Notes: generated by a model not told the origin, from the sequence alone. Positions 46,533 to 60,070 are shown, counted from the stretch's first letter. The stretch: 64,000 nt of DNA from Massilia sp. BSC265 (GCF_000740675.1 NZ_JPXI01000034.1:99920-163919), one strand, 5' to 3'. Translations and numbers: made by a program.

Positions 46533-46548
46533 TGTGCACTAGTGCACA
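46533..46548. promoter_or_regulatory. Operator-like box 2, TGTGCA-N4-TGCACA
   Basis: TGTGCA CTAG TGCACA is a perfect 16-base palindrome 33 bases before the LysR start. The position fits autoregulation by the adjacent LysR protein. Confidence 0.6.
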
Positions 46549-46550
46549 AT

Positions 46551-46565
46551 ATGTCATCTTGACAT
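46551..46565. repeat. Inverted repeat ATGTCA-TCT-TGACAT before the LysR start
   Basis: Perfect six-base arms around three bases, directly after box 2 and 16 bases before the LysR ATG. It could be a second regulator site or an mRNA hairpin near the ribosome binding region. Confidence 0.5.
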
Positions 46566-46580
46566 CAAACAACGCGCCCG

Positions 46581-47501
46581 ATGAATACGCTGCCAGAGTG
46601 GACCGACCTGCGATTCTTCCTGGAGCTGGCGCGCGCCGGCACCCTGTCGGGCGCTTCGCGCCGGCTGGAAGTCGAGCACACGACCGTAGCCCGGCGCATC
46701 GACCGCCTGGAAGCGCAGCTCGGCTCCACCCTGTTCGACCGTTCGCGCGAAGGCTACGAGCTGACCGAGGTCGGGCAGGCGCTGCTGCCGCATGCCGAGG
46801 CGATGGAGGGTGCGGCGCTGGCTGCGGCCGAGCAGATCGGCGGGGCGGAAGTGGCGGCCCACGGCGTGGTGCGGCTCGGCGTGCCGGAAGTGTTCGGGGT
46901 GCGCGTGGTGGCGCCGCTGCTGGCCAGGCTATTGGCCCAGCACCCGGACCTGTCGATCGACCTGTTGAACCTGCCGCGCTTCGCCAACCTGGCCAACCGC
47001 GAGGCCGACCTCGGCGTGATGCTCGATCCGCCCACCACCGGCCGCTACATGGTCACGCGCCTGGCCTCCTTCCACTTCTACCTGTACGCATCGCCTTCCT
47101 ACCTGGCGAAGCATCCGCCGATCCGGACCCAGGCCCACCTGGCAGGCCACGACTTCGTCGACTACGTGCAGGACCGATTGGCAAGCCGTGAGCTCTCGTA
47201 CCTGAACGAACTCGGGTTTACCCCGCGCCGCCGCATCTGCTGCTCGGGCATGACCGCGCAGCTCGAAGCAGCCTCGCTCGGCATGGGCCTGATGATGGCG
47301 CCGCCCTATGCGATACCTAGCGACGGGCGCCTGGTGCGGGTGCTGCCGGGCTTCCAGGCCGAGCGCTCGTTCTGGCTGGCTGCGCCGACCGACCTGTACC
47401 GGCTGCGCCGGGTGAAGGTGGTGTGGAACCTGCTGCGCGAGTGCGCGGAGAACCATCCGGACCTGTTCGTGGAAGAAGGCGTGGGCTTGTCCGCAAGCTG
47501 A
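46581..47501 (+). CDS. LysR family transcriptional regulator
   Basis: A 306-residue regulator. The helix-turn-helix (about residues 8-66) contains SGASRRLEVEHTTVARRIDRLE, with the H-TTVARR variant seen in one LysR subgroup. The effector domain follows (VVRLGVPEVFGVRVVAPLLA to about 290). It diverges from the TonB-dependent receptor gene across 272 bases holding two identical-architecture palindromes, so it most likely regulates the receptor and the downstream hydrolase/Liv genes. Confidence 0.93.
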   Translation: MNTLPEWTDLRFFLELARAGTLSGASRRLEVEHTTVARRIDRLEAQLGSTLFDRSREGYELTEVGQALLPHAEAMEGAALAAAEQIGGAEVAAHGVVRLGVPEVFGVRVVAPLLARLLAQHPDLSIDLLNLPRFANLANREADLGVMLDPPTTGRYMVTRLASFHFYLYASPSYLAKHPPIRTQAHLAGHDFVDYVQDRLASRELSYLNELGFTPRRRICCSGMTAQLEAASLGMGLMMAPPYAIPSDGRLVRVLPGFQAERSFWLAAPTDLYRLRRVKVVWNLLRECAENHPDLFVEEGVGLSAS

Positions 47502-47592
47502 ACACGAACGATATTGCGAGCAGCAGGATGATGGGAGCCGATCAACAAATGGAATACGCGATCGGCACTTCCAGCCGACTGGCCGTGAAGGC

Positions 47593-47778
47593 GTGAATGC
47601 CGTGGCGCTCGCCGCCTTCGCGCAGTACGAACACGCTTATGAGGAATGTCCTACCTTCATCCACGGCGTGCCCTACGCCCGCTACGTGCTGCCGGCCGCG
47701 GGTGTGCCGGCAGCGCTCGACAAGCTCGCGGGCGAGCCGTCGAAGATCCCTGGCCAGGCGCTGCTCACTGCGCCTTAG
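47593..47778 (+). pseudogene. Possible small gene or gene remnant
   Basis: A 61-codon frame beginning with GTG (VNAVALAAFAQYEHAYEE) overlaps the end of the convergent serine hydrolase gene by 14 bases. The composition looks coding, but I recognise no family and no good ribosome binding site. It may be the tail of a lost gene. The stretch from 47502 to 47592 shows nothing else. Confidence 0.25.
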
Positions 47779-48865
47779 GGTGCCAGGCCTGCACTTCCGC
47801 GATCAGCTGCTTGCTCAATACTTCGTTGTCGCCGCCGAACCGGTCGCCGTTATGCAGCGTGACCGCGACGATGCCCGAATCGATGTCCATCTCCAGCTGG
47901 CTGTAGAAGTTGAGGATGTAGCCGCCGTGCCCGACCAGGCGCTTGCCGTTGAGCTTGCGCAGCCAGGTCCCGAGTCCATAGCCGGTCGCCTTGCCGTCAG
48001 GGAGGAGGTGTTCGGTATTCATGCGCTGCACGCCCTTCGGCGAGACCAGCTTCCCCGACTGCAGCCCGAGCATGAAGGCGGCAAGGTCGTCGACGGTGCT
48101 GACCAGGCCGCCGGCGGCATGCAGGTTACTGTTGGCGAGCAGCATGGCGGGCGCGGGACCGCGCTGCTTGTCACCCCTGTAACCGCTGACCAGGCCGGGA
48201 ATGAGCTGCTGGTCGCTGCCTTCCCGGGTGTGCTTCAGGCCGAGCGGCTGGATGATGCGGCGATCCAGGAAGGCGAAGAAGCCTTCGCCCGAGACCTTTT
48301 CGATCACCATGCCGAGCAGGTTGTAGCCGGTATTGTTGTACGCGAATTTCGTCCCGGGCGCGAAGTCGAGCGGGCGGTCGCGTACCGGCGCAACCAGTTC
48401 CTCCAGCGTGTGCTCCAGCCGTGCGGTGGTGCGGTAGTAGCCGGAATCCATCGACAGGTTGGGAATGCCGCTCGTATGGCTCAGGAGATGCTCGATCGTG
48501 ACCTTGTCCCAATGGGGCGGCGCTTCCGGCAGGTAGCGCTTGACCGGGGCGTCGAGGGCAAGCCTGCCTTCGTCGACCAGCAGCATGACGGCGGTCGCCG
48601 TGAACAGCTTGGTGGTCGAACCGATCCGGAATACGTGATCGGGGCGGATCGGGACCCCGAGTTCCAGGTTGGCCATGCCGTAGGCCTTGCGCAGGACCGG
48701 ACGGCCGTCCTTGACGACGAGGGCCGCCACGCCCGGCAGTTCCGGCTTGAAGCGCGCCGCGACGATGTGGTCGAGGGACTGGGTCAGGGTGGCCGGCGTA
48801 TCGGGCGCAGCCATGACGGCGAAGGGGAAACAGAGCAGCAGAAGGTGGAGGAGGGGGCGCTTCAT
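47765..48865 (-). CDS. Serine hydrolase of the beta-lactamase/class C penicillin-binding family
   Basis: A 366-residue exported protein (signal peptide about residues 1-20, ending AVMAA). The three active-site elements are Ser83-Thr-Thr-Lys86 (SXXK), Tyr176-Asn-Asn178 (YXN), and an HGG triad in LVGHGGYILNF near residue 318. LLSHTSGIPNL is characteristic. Relatives include esterases, D-aminopeptidases and class C beta-lactamases; true beta-lactamase activity is uncertain because the family is broad. It stands alone between convergent sequence on the left and the co-directional DUF482 gene on the right. Confidence 0.92.
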   Translation of the reverse strand: MKRPLLHLLLLCFPFAVMAAPDTPATLTQSLDHIVAARFKPELPGVAALVVKDGRPVLRKAYGMANLELGVPIRPDHVFRIGSTTKLFTATAVMLLVDEGRLALDAPVKRYLPEAPPHWDKVTIEHLLSHTSGIPNLSMDSGYYRTTARLEHTLEELVAPVRDRPLDFAPGTKFAYNNTGYNLLGMVIEKVSGEGFFAFLDRRIIQPLGLKHTREGSDQQLIPGLVSGYRGDKQRGPAPAMLLANSNLHAAGGLVSTVDDLAAFMLGLQSGKLVSPKGVQRMNTEHLLPDGKATGYGLGTWLRKLNGKRLVGHGGYILNFYSQLEMDIDSGIVAVTLHNGDRFGGDNEVLSKQLIAEVQAWHPKAQ

Positions 48866-48959
48866 GCACGTTGATGTCCGACGATGACAGGCGGCGACGA
48901 TAGCACGCGCCGGCCAGCCGAAAATGCGTGCATTTCCACACTGCCGGGGGAGCGCCCGT

Positions 48960-50099
48960 TCAGCGCGACTCGCGGAATGGATTGCGCTCGTTCAGCTCGT
49001 CCATGTAGTCGTCGATACCGCCTTTTTCACGCTCCAGGAAGCGCTCGATCGCATCGGCGAACGAGGGATGCGCCAGCCAGTGCGCCGACCAGGTACGGGT
49101 CGGCAGGAAGCCGCGCGCCATCTTGTGCTCGCCCTGGGCGCCGCCCTCGAAGGCCTGGATATTCTCTTCGATGCAGAACTCGAGCGGCTGGTAGTAGGCC
49201 GCCTCGAAGTGCAGGCAGGGCACGTGTTCCAGCTCGCCCCAGTAGCGCCCGAACAGCGTGGTCTCGTTGTGGATCACCAGCGAGGCGGCGATGTCGCGCC
49301 CCTCGCGCGAGGCGATGACGAGCAGGATGTTGTCGGGCATGCTCGCGCCGATGCGCCGGAAGAAGTCCAGGTTCAGGTAGGGCGTCGAATAGTGCGCCTT
49401 GTAGGTGTGGCGGTAGCAGCGGTTGAACAGCAGCCAGTCGGCATCGAGCGCATCGCGGCCGCGCACGCGCCGCAGCGTGACGCCGGCCTCGCGCACCTTC
49501 CTGCGCTCGGCGCGGATGTTCTTGCGCTTCTTCTGTTCGAGCGTGGCCAGGAAGTCTTCGAAAGTGCTGTATCCCCCGTTCAGCCAATGGAACTGCACGC
49601 CGCTGCGCAGCATGAAGCCGGCATCCGCAAGCTGGCGCGCCTGTTCCTCGGGCGGGAACAGCACGTGGGTCGAGGAGACCTCGGCCGCGCCCTGCGTGGC
49701 CACCAGCACGTCGACCAGTGCTGCACGGGCGGCATCGTCCACCGCCATCAAGCGCGGTCCCGCCACCGGGGTGAACGGGATCGCGCTGAGCAGCTTCGGG
49801 TAGTACTCGACCCCGTGCCGGTGGTAGGCATCGGCCCAGGCCCAGTCGAACACGTACTCGCCGTAGGAGTGGCCCTTGACGTAGAGGGGCAGGGCGGCGG
49901 CGAGCCGCTCGCCATCGTACAGGGCGATGTACTGCGGCTGCCAGCCGGTGCCGGGTGCCGCGCTGCCGGATTCGTGCAGGGCATGCAGGAAGGCGTAGGA
50001 CAGGAAGGGGTTGGGATTTTCCTGTGCCGCGACCAGCGCGTCCCACTGCTGCGCTCCAATCTCGGACAAAGAAGAAACGATATGCGTGCGATAATTCAA
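48960..50099 (-). CDS. DUF482/peptidogalycan biosynthesis-type GNAT-fold protein
   Basis: A 379-residue cytoplasmic protein of the DUF482 family, predicted to contain a GNAT acyltransferase fold related to FemAB enzymes. Recognised from [38 protein letters not shown] text, [20 protein letters not shown], and [20 protein letters not shown] with the end [14 protein letters not shown]. The reaction is unknown. It diverges from nadE with about 50 bases between likely starts; some possible nadE starts would overlap it. Confidence 0.9.
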   Translation of the reverse strand: MNYRTHIVSSLSEIGAQQWDALVAAQENPNPFLSYAFLHALHESGSAAPGTGWQPQYIALYDGERLAAALPLYVKGHSYGEYVFDWAWADAYHRHGVEYYPKLLSAIPFTPVAGPRLMAVDDAARAALVDVLVATQGAAEVSSTHVLFPPEEQARQLADAGFMLRSGVQFHWLNGGYSTFEDFLATLEQKKRKNIRAERRKVREAGVTLRRVRGRDALDADWLLFNRCYRHTYKAHYSTPYLNLDFFRRIGASMPDNILLVIASREGRDIAASLVIHNETTLFGRYWGELEHVPCLHFEAAYYQPLEFCIEENIQAFEGGAQGEHKMARGFLPTRTWSAHWLAHPSFADAIERFLEREKGGIDDYMDELNERNPFRESR

Positions 50100-50150
50100 A
50101 ATGACATCCCTAACGAATTGATGAGCGACGACGTTGCGAAAGTCTCACCA

Positions 50151-52563
<2,413 letters not shown>

Positions 52564-52570
52564 GCTTGTC

Positions 52571-52707
52571 GTAGGGTGGGCGGCTATACCGAGGAGGGGG
52601 CATACCGACGCTTCTGATGCCGCCCACGCGGTGATCTAACGCTCAGCGCGTGGGCGGCGCAACTGACACTGGCTGAATATTGTGTCGAGTAAAGCCGCCC
52701 ACCCTAC
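52571..52707. repeat. Dispersed GTAGGGTGGGCGG palindromic repeat, copy C (paired)
   Basis: Forward unit at 52571 and inverted unit ending at 52707 (CCGCCCACCCTACC), with about 90 bases between. It lies between the convergent glnB and TRIC genes. The outer GTAG on the minus strand provides the TAG stop codon of the TRIC gene. Confidence 0.8.
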
Positions 52708-53309
52708 CGCCCCATGCGCAAATCGAACTTCCAGGTAATCAGGCGCAGCCCGCTGATGAATAGCGCGCTCGACCACAGCGCGAAGTCGGGATCCACGCCG
52801 TACTTGCCCATCAGGAGGAACAGCCAGTTCCCCAGAAAGGCGCAGATCGCGTAGGGCTTCCCGTCGCGGAACACCATCGGCACTTCGTTGCAGACGATGT
52901 CGCGCAGCACCCCGCCGAAGATCCCGGTAATCACGCCCATCATCGAGGCGATGAAGATCGGCATGTCGGCGGCCAGCGCGGCAGACACGCCGGCGACCGA
53001 GAACAGACCAAGACCTACGGCGTCGGCGATGACGATGAGGCGCTCGGAGACGATCTGGCGCAGCGTGCGGATCAGCGGCGAGGCCACCAGGGCCAGCACG
53101 AAGATCAGGATTGCGTATTCCTGGTGGATGACCCAGAACAGCGGCCGGCGGTCGAGCAGGATGTCGCGCAGGGTGCCGCCGCCGAAAGCGGTGATGAAGG
53201 CCACCGTAAAGACGCCCACCAGGTCCATGCGCTTGCGCCGCGCTTCGATGAAGCCGGAGAAGGCGCCGACCAGGATCGCCATGATTTCGATGAACTTGAT
53301 GAGGGTCAT
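52704..53309 (-). CDS. TRIC/UPF0126 family inner membrane protein
   Basis: A 201-residue protein with about seven membrane helices arranged as an internal duplication. Each half carries a glycine-rich motif: FGGGTLRDILLDRRPLFW in the first, FGGVLRDIVCNEVPMVFR in the second. Prokaryotic TRIC proteins form trimeric potassium-permeable channels. The reading frame ends LRMGR and then TAG, with the stop contributed by the adjacent repeat element, so the C-terminus may have been altered by the repeat. Confidence 0.9.
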   Translation of the reverse strand: MTLIKFIEIMAILVGAFSGFIEARRKRMDLVGVFTVAFITAFGGGTLRDILLDRRPLFWVIHQEYAILIFVLALVASPLIRTLRQIVSERLIVIADAVGLGLFSVAGVSAALAADMPIFIASMMGVITGIFGGVLRDIVCNEVPMVFRDGKPYAICAFLGNWLFLLMGKYGVDPDFALWSSALFISGLRLITWKFDLRMGR

Positions 53310-53364
53310 GCGGTGATGAAGAGCGGGTGGTGTTGCTAGACTACCATGCCGCTCGGCATTTACG

Positions 53365-53395
53365 GTAGGGCGGGGCGGGGAACCCGCCCACGCTA
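53365..53395. repeat. Dispersed GTAGGG palindromic repeat, copy D (single)
   Basis: GTAGGGCGGGGCGGG, then CCCGCCCACGCTAC: one hairpin unit. On the minus strand its GTAG supplies the TAG stop codon of the bacteriophytochrome gene (53393-53395). Confidence 0.75.
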
Positions 53396-55549
53396 CAGCA
53401 GCGGCAGCCGCACCGAGAAGATGACCTCGTTCCCATCATGGCGATACGCGATCTCGCCATGGTGCTCGCGCACGATCTGCTGTGCGATGTACAGGCCCAG
53501 CCCCATGCCCGTGCGATTGCGCGGGTTGTTCAGCGACGCCCGCTTGAACGGGTTGAACAGCGTCGCCACCACCTCCGTCGGGATCTGCCCGCCCGCATTG
53601 CTGACGTCGACCACTGCCTCCTTGCCCTCCACGCGCACGCAGATGCGCACCGGCTTGCCCACCTCGCCATGGTGGCGCGCATTGCTCAGCAGGTTGGACA
53701 GCACCTGTCCCAGCCGCCCGCTGTCGGCATTGACCATCGCCTGCTCGTCGCAGGTGAGCAGGAAGGGAACGGTCGGGTAGGCCAGGCGCGCCTCGTCGAT
53801 CAGGTCTTCCACCAGCGCCGTCAGGTTGACCGGCTCGAGCGTCACGCCCAGGCCCAGGCCGCCGTCGATGCGGCTCATGTCCAGCACCTGCGAGATCATG
53901 CGCTGCATGCGGCTGGTGGACGATTGGATGCGCTTGCCCAGGGTCGGCTGGGCGCTGCCTTTTTCCAGCACCATGCCGGCCATGTTGATCGAATGGAGCG
54001 GATCGCGCAGGTCGTGGCCGAGCATGGCCAGCAACTGGGCGCGCGTGGCTTCGGTCTGGGCGCGGCGCGAGGTCATCACGCGCACCAGCTCGGCCAGGGT
54101 CAGGCGAGAATTGGCCAGGATGGTCGATTCCCACGGATGCGCATGGCCGCGCACCGTCTCGTACCAGGCGTCGAAGGAGCCGCGCGGCGTCAGGCGCTCG
54201 CCCAGCGGCCCGAATGTCGTGGTCTTTTCCGGCAGGCCGCCCCAGGCGACCTGTTCGATCTGCTCGACGCGCAGCAGCACGTTCCAGCCGTTCGCTGCCG
54301 GATCGAAGGGCATGGCAAGCAGCCCGACCCACTTGCCGAGCCGGTCGCGGATCGATTCCGGCCAGTCGTCCAGCTTCTCGCGCACCACGAGGTCGTGCTC
54401 GGCGTCGGGCAGGGAAGCGACAATGGCTTCGGCCAGGTCGTGGGGAAGGTCCCCATGCACACGGACCTTGCCGTAGTAGCAGGTGACCTGGGCCTGGGCC
54501 TGCGTGGCCGCCAGCACCGCCTCGGCGAAGCGGCCGAAGGTTTCGAGCGGATCGTCCTCGATCAGCAAGTCTTCGACCAGCTTGGTGCGGGTCGAAGCCG
54601 CGCGTTCGACCATCTGGGTTTCCTGGCGCGACTCGATGCTGTGGATGGTCGAGGCCATTACCTGGGCCAGCACGTCGGCTGCCATGCGGATCGAATAGGG
54701 CACGAGCTTGCGCGACATGTGGTGGCAGGCGATCAGTCCCCACAGCCGGCCGTTGATGACGATCGACACGCTCATCGAGGCGCCGACGCCCATGTTTTTC
54801 AAATACTCGATGTGGACCGGCGAGACGCTGCGCAGCACGGCGTGGCTCATGTCGAGCGGCAGCGCATCGGCCGGGCCCAGCAGCGGCACCATCGTGTCGT
54901 TGACATCGATGATCGAGCGCAGCGTGTTCAAAACGTACAGGCGGCGCGCCTGGGCCGGGATGTCCGAGGCCGGGTAGCGCTGGCCGAGGTAGGGCACGAT
55001 GTCCTCGCGCCGGGCTTCGGCGACGACGTCGCCGCTGTCGTCCGGGCGGAAGCGGTAGGCCATCACGCGGTCGAAACCGGTGAACTCGCGGATCTGGTCC
55101 ACCGCGATGGACAGCAGGCCTTCGATGGTTTTCTGGCGGCGCAGGCGGTCGATGGAGGCGTGCGCCTTGAGCGCGAACTGCGTCACCTCGTCGGCGCTCA
55201 CCTCGCGCCGTTCGAATTCTGCGATCACCCGGCCGAGGGCGGCGTGCACGACACAGTCGAAATCCATGCCGTTGATGCAGACCGGGACCATCGAGGGCGA
55301 GACTTCAGGCTCGCCCGGCCCGATGTAGTCGATCAGGAGTTCGAGCGCTGCCCGCGGCAGAGCCAGCGAGGCATAGGGAACGCCGAGTTCGGGCGTGATG
55401 CCGAGCATCGCCGGGGCATTGGCACTCCAGCCTTCGAGCGCGCCGTCGGCAGTGAAGAAGAGGAGGGTGCCGTGGGGCTGGATCGAGCCGGGGATGTGGA
55501 TCGGCTCATCGGCACAATTCAGCAGGTCGACCTGGCGACCGTGCTCCAT
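53393..55549 (-). CDS. bphP: Bacteriophytochrome sensor histidine kinase
   Basis: A 718-residue red/far-red photosensor kinase. A PAS domain with the biliverdin-attaching Cys12 (NCADEPIHIPG, then SIQPHG). A GAF domain with PASDIP at 193-198 and SPVHIEYLKNMGV at 243-255. A PHY domain with tongue motif PRGSF at 454-458. A HisKA domain with phospho-acceptor His511 (GHDLRDPLHSI), and an HATPase domain with GMGLGLYIAQQI. No receiver domain, and no response regulator or heme oxygenase gene nearby, so partners are elsewhere. ATG at 55549 is preferred over a TTG at 55573. The stop codon lies in a repeat. Confidence 0.94.
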   Translation of the reverse strand: MEHGRQVDLLNCADEPIHIPGSIQPHGTLLFFTADGALEGWSANAPAMLGITPELGVPYASLALPRAALELLIDYIGPGEPEVSPSMVPVCINGMDFDCVVHAALGRVIAEFERREVSADEVTQFALKAHASIDRLRRQKTIEGLLSIAVDQIREFTGFDRVMAYRFRPDDSGDVVAEARREDIVPYLGQRYPASDIPAQARRLYVLNTLRSIIDVNDTMVPLLGPADALPLDMSHAVLRSVSPVHIEYLKNMGVGASMSVSIVINGRLWGLIACHHMSRKLVPYSIRMAADVLAQVMASTIHSIESRQETQMVERAASTRTKLVEDLLIEDDPLETFGRFAEAVLAATQAQAQVTCYYGKVRVHGDLPHDLAEAIVASLPDAEHDLVVREKLDDWPESIRDRLGKWVGLLAMPFDPAANGWNVLLRVEQIEQVAWGGLPEKTTTFGPLGERLTPRGSFDAWYETVRGHAHPWESTILANSRLTLAELVRVMTSRRAQTEATRAQLLAMLGHDLRDPLHSINMAGMVLEKGSAQPTLGKRIQSSTSRMQRMISQVLDMSRIDGGLGLGVTLEPVNLTALVEDLIDEARLAYPTVPFLLTCDEQAMVNADSGRLGQVLSNLLSNARHHGEVGKPVRICVRVEGKEAVVDVSNAGGQIPTEVVATLFNPFKRASLNNPRNRTGMGLGLYIAQQIVREHHGEIAYRHDGNEVIFSVRLPLL

Positions 55550-55689
55550 CGGAACCACGGATGTACCCTTCAATTCGCCACCATTCCCTTCTCGTCAAAT
55601 CCGGCAAATCCCGGACGAGCGCATTGTACAGCCAATACATATTCAGACACATTCTACTAGTGTGCCGACGTTGTATTCCGTACGTTTGC

Positions 55690-56358
55690 TCACTCGAGCA
55701 GGGCAGGGCGCAACAGGACGATCAGGGCGCCGTGGCCACCATCTTTCTTTCCCGCAACGCAGAAGGCGACGACTTCGCTCTTTTGTACCAGCCAGCTGTG
55801 CACGATCCCGCGCAGCACCGGTTCGCCCTTCGGCGAGCCGTAGCCGATGCCATGGACGATGCGTACGCAGCGCACGCCGCGGCGGTTGGCACGGTGGAGG
55901 AAATCGGTAACGGCGTCGCGCGCCTGGTCGCGGTTCATGCCGTGCAGGTCGAGCTCGTCCTGCACCGGCCAATGGCGCTTGCGCAGCTTCTTTACGACGT
56001 CAGGTCCCACGCCCGGCTGGGCATAGCTGAGGGAAGGGTCTTCGTCGAGCAGGCCCTCGACGTCGAACTGGTCGGACAGCGACTCGCGCAGCACCGCTTC
56101 GATTTCCTCTTCCTCGGTGAGCGGCGTGCGGTCCTTGAAGACACGGTCGGACGCCACGTACACCGGGCGGTACACGTAGCGATTCGATTCAGGGAGCTTC
56201 GTCACGCCCTGCATCGCGCCGCGGAATTCCACGGCGCGTTCGCGCGCGATCCGCTCGCGCTTCTCGCGCTCGGCCTTCTCGATGGCGCGCAGGCGCTCGT
56301 CTTCCTTGAGCTTGTCGCGCAAGCCCTTCAGTTCAGAGAAATCCTTCATGCCCGCCAT
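55690..56358 (-). CDS. Smr/MutS2 C-terminal domain protein
   Basis: A 222-residue cytoplasmic protein. The N-terminal 70 residues are strongly charged and helical (KGLRDKLKEDERLRAIEKAE). The Smr domain occupies about residues 130-222, with DELDLHGMNRDQARDAVTDF and the VHGIGYGSPKGEPVLRG loop. Smr domains are nucleases, often acting on RNA at stalled ribosomes or on branched DNA; this is of the YdaL/SmrA size class. It starts 14 bases after the thioredoxin reductase stop and is probably co-transcribed with it. Confidence 0.92.
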   Translation of the reverse strand: MAGMKDFSELKGLRDKLKEDERLRAIEKAEREKRERIARERAVEFRGAMQGVTKLPESNRYVYRPVYVASDRVFKDRTPLTEEEEIEAVLRESLSDQFDVEGLLDEDPSLSYAQPGVGPDVVKKLRKRHWPVQDELDLHGMNRDQARDAVTDFLHRANRRGVRCVRIVHGIGYGSPKGEPVLRGIVHSWLVQKSEVVAFCVAGKKDGGHGALIVLLRPALLE

Positions 56359-56372
56359 CGTACTACTGCTCC

Positions 56373-57488
<1,116 letters not shown>

Positions 57489-57557
57489 TTATTGATAGCG
57501 AACACTTCTTTTTCGCTTTTCATATCACTCATGTAATCACTTCGGCAGTACCGAGCA

Positions 57558-60041
57558 ATGAGCAAGAACAGCCCCGCCAGCGCCTCTGGCTACACCCGCA
57601 CTGCGCAATCCACGCGCGCCCGCCAGCCCCTGCCTGGCCGGCTCTCGCGCCTCTTGTCGGAAGCGCGCTGGATTGCCATGGCCGTGGCCTTCCTGTACTT
57701 CGTCCTTATTTTATTAAGCTATAACAAGGGCGACCCCGGCTGGTCGCACGCCAATTCCGTCCCCAGGATCGCCAACCTGGGCGGCAAGGCCGGCGCCTGG
57801 CTGTCCGACCTGCTGCTGTTCATCTTCGGCTTCTCGGCCTGGTGGTGGGGCGTGATCTTCCTGCGCGGGGTCTGGAAGGGCTGGCGCCGCCTGACCGACA
57901 AGCTCGGCCCGGCGGACGAGGAGCCGCCCCACGCCGGCGAGATGTATGTGCGCTGGACCGGCTTCGCGATCATGTTCGCCGGCAGCCTGGGACTCGAATA
58001 CCTGCGCATGTGGTCGTGGAACGTCGAGCTGCCGCGCGCGGCGGGTGGCGTACTGGGCCAGCTGATCGGCCATTCGGCCCACGTCGCCTTCGGCTTTACC
58101 GGCGCGACCCTGCTCCTGCTGCTGCTGTTCGGCCTGGGCTTCTCGCTGTTCTTCCAGGTATCCTGGCTGGCCGTGGCCGAGCGCATCGGCGAGACGGTCG
58201 AGAACACCATCGGCTGGTTCCGCATGCGCATGGAAGACCACGAGGACCGCAAGCAGGGCGAAGCCGCGGCCGTCAAGCGCGACGAGCTGGTGGTCAACGA
58301 GCGCCAGAAGTACACCGAAAAGCATCCGGCCCCGCCGCCGATCGTCAAGGCCGAGCCGGCGCTGGAGCCGCGCGCTGAACCGGTCATTCTGCCGCCGTCG
58401 GTGCCGGCCTCGCTTGCCATGCCGGCGACCGCCCCGGCGCCGATGGCCCAGGCCCCGGCACCGTCGATCAAGATCGAGCCGCAGATGACCAGCGTGCCGA
58501 AGTCCGAGCGCGCCCAGAAAGAGATGCAGACCCCGCTGTTCCACGAGCTGGCGAGCGATGGCGGCCTGCCGCCGCTGGCCCTGTTGGACGAGGCGCCGCC
58601 GGCGCAGGAGGCGGTCTCCATCGAGACCCTGGAGTTCACCAGCCGCCTGATCGAGAAGAAGCTGTCCGACTTCGGCGTCGAAGCCAAGGTCGTGGCCGCC
58701 TATCCCGGTCCCGTCGTCACCCGCTACGAGATCGAACCGGCCACCGGCGTGAAGGGCAGCCAGATCGTCAACCTGGCGCGCGACCTGGCACGTTCGCTGT
58801 CGCTGACCTCGATCCGCGTGGTCGAGACCATCCCGGGCAAGAACTACATGGCGCTCGAGCTACCGAACCCGAAGCGCCAGATCGTGCGCCTGTCGGAAAT
58901 CGTCGGCTCCAAGGTCTATGGCGACAGCGCCTCCGCGCTGACGGTCGCCCTGGGCAAGGACATCGCCGGCAAGCCGGTGTGCGCCGACCTGGCCAAGATG
59001 CCGCACCTGCTGGTGGCCGGCACCACCGGTTCCGGCAAGTCGGTGGGCATCAACGCCACCATCCTCTCGCTGCTGTACAAGGCCGACCCGGCCGACGTGC
59101 GCCTGATCCTGATCGACCCGAAGATGCTGGAAATGTCGGTGTACGAGGGCATCCCGCATCTGCTGGCGCCGGTCGTGACCGACATGCGCCAGGCCGGCCA
59201 CGCGCTGAACTGGGCGGTAAACGAGATGGAACGCCGCTACAAGCTGATGAGTAAACTCGGCGTGCGCAACCTGGCCGGCTACAACGGCAAGATCCTCGAG
59301 GCCGCCAAGCGCGAGGAGCACATCCCGAACCCGTTCTCGATCACCCCGGATTCGCCGGAACCGCTGGAGAAGCTGCCGACCATCGTCATCATCATCGACG
59401 AACTGGCCGACCTGATGATGGTCGTGGGCAAGAAGGTGGAAGAGCTGATCGCCCGTATCGCCCAGAAGGCGCGCGCGGCCGGCATCCACCTGATCCTGGC
59501 GACCCAGCGGCCGTCGGTGGACGTCATTACCGGCCTGATCAAGGCGAACATCCCGACCCGCATCGCCTTCCAGGTCTCGTCCAAGATCGACTCGCGCACG
59601 ATTCTCGACCAGATGGGCGCGGAAACCCTGCTGGGCATGGGTGACATGCTGTACATGCCGCCCGGTACCGGCCTGCCGATCCGCGTGCACGGCGCCTTCG
59701 TGTCGGACGACGAAGTGCATCGAGTTGTAAAACATCTCCAGTCGCTGGGCGAACCGAACTATATTGAAGGCATTCTCGAAGGCGGCACGCTGGAAGAGGG
59801 CAATGCCGAAGGCATCCCCGCGGGCGAAGGCGGCGGCGAATCGGATGCAATGTACGACCAGGCCGTGGCCGTGGTGCTCAAGAACCGCAAGGCCTCGATC
59901 TCGCTGGTCCAGCGCCACCTGCGCATCGGCTACAACCGGGCCGCCCGCCTGATCGAGCAGATGGAGCAGAGCGGCCTGGTGTCGCCGATGCAGTCGAACG
60001 GCAACCGCGACATCCTCGTGCCGGCCACGACCGCCGAATAA
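57558..60041 (+). CDS. ftsK: DNA translocase FtsK
   Basis: An 827-residue membrane-anchored motor that pumps DNA at the division septum and activates XerCD at dif. Four N-terminal membrane helices (about residues 35-205), a Pro/Ala-rich linker (about 255-340), then the RecA-like motor with Walker A GTTGSGKS at 488-495 and Walker [14 protein letters not shown]. The C-terminal gamma domain (from about 760, [20 protein letters not shown]) recognises KOPS. The linker is short compared with E. coli FtsK (1329 residues), as in many SpoIIIE-like forms. lolA and rarA follow, a conserved neighbourhood. Confidence 0.97.
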   Translation: MSKNSPASASGYTRTAQSTRARQPLPGRLSRLLSEARWIAMAVAFLYFVLILLSYNKGDPGWSHANSVPRIANLGGKAGAWLSDLLLFIFGFSAWWWGVIFLRGVWKGWRRLTDKLGPADEEPPHAGEMYVRWTGFAIMFAGSLGLEYLRMWSWNVELPRAAGGVLGQLIGHSAHVAFGFTGATLLLLLLFGLGFSLFFQVSWLAVAERIGETVENTIGWFRMRMEDHEDRKQGEAAAVKRDELVVNERQKYTEKHPAPPPIVKAEPALEPRAEPVILPPSVPASLAMPATAPAPMAQAPAPSIKIEPQMTSVPKSERAQKEMQTPLFHELASDGGLPPLALLDEAPPAQEAVSIETLEFTSRLIEKKLSDFGVEAKVVAAYPGPVVTRYEIEPATGVKGSQIVNLARDLARSLSLTSIRVVETIPGKNYMALELPNPKRQIVRLSEIVGSKVYGDSASALTVALGKDIAGKPVCADLAKMPHLLVAGTTGSGKSVGINATILSLLYKADPADVRLILIDPKMLEMSVYEGIPHLLAPVVTDMRQAGHALNWAVNEMERRYKLMSKLGVRNLAGYNGKILEAAKREEHIPNPFSITPDSPEPLEKLPTIVIIIDELADLMMVVGKKVEELIARIAQKARAAGIHLILATQRPSVDVITGLIKANIPTRIAFQVSSKIDSRTILDQMGAETLLGMGDMLYMPPGTGLPIRVHGAFVSDDEVHRVVKHLQSLGEPNYIEGILEGGTLEEGNAEGIPAGEGGGESDAMYDQAVAVVLKNRKASISLVQRHLRIGYNRAARLIEQMEQSGLVSPMQSNGNRDILVPATTAE

Positions 60042-60070
60042 CCCACGCCCACCGCCGCGGATCGTTTTTC

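Noticed and set aside
48924..50150. Long in-frame N-terminal extension of NadE (to over 1000 residues)
   Set aside because: The extension lies opposite the DUF482 gene, has no domain and would be unique for NadE. It is an open shadow frame joined to the real start.
53438..55660. A 740-codon frame opposite the bacteriophytochrome gene
   Set aside because: Shadow frame with composition bias only; the minus-strand kinase has every expected motif.
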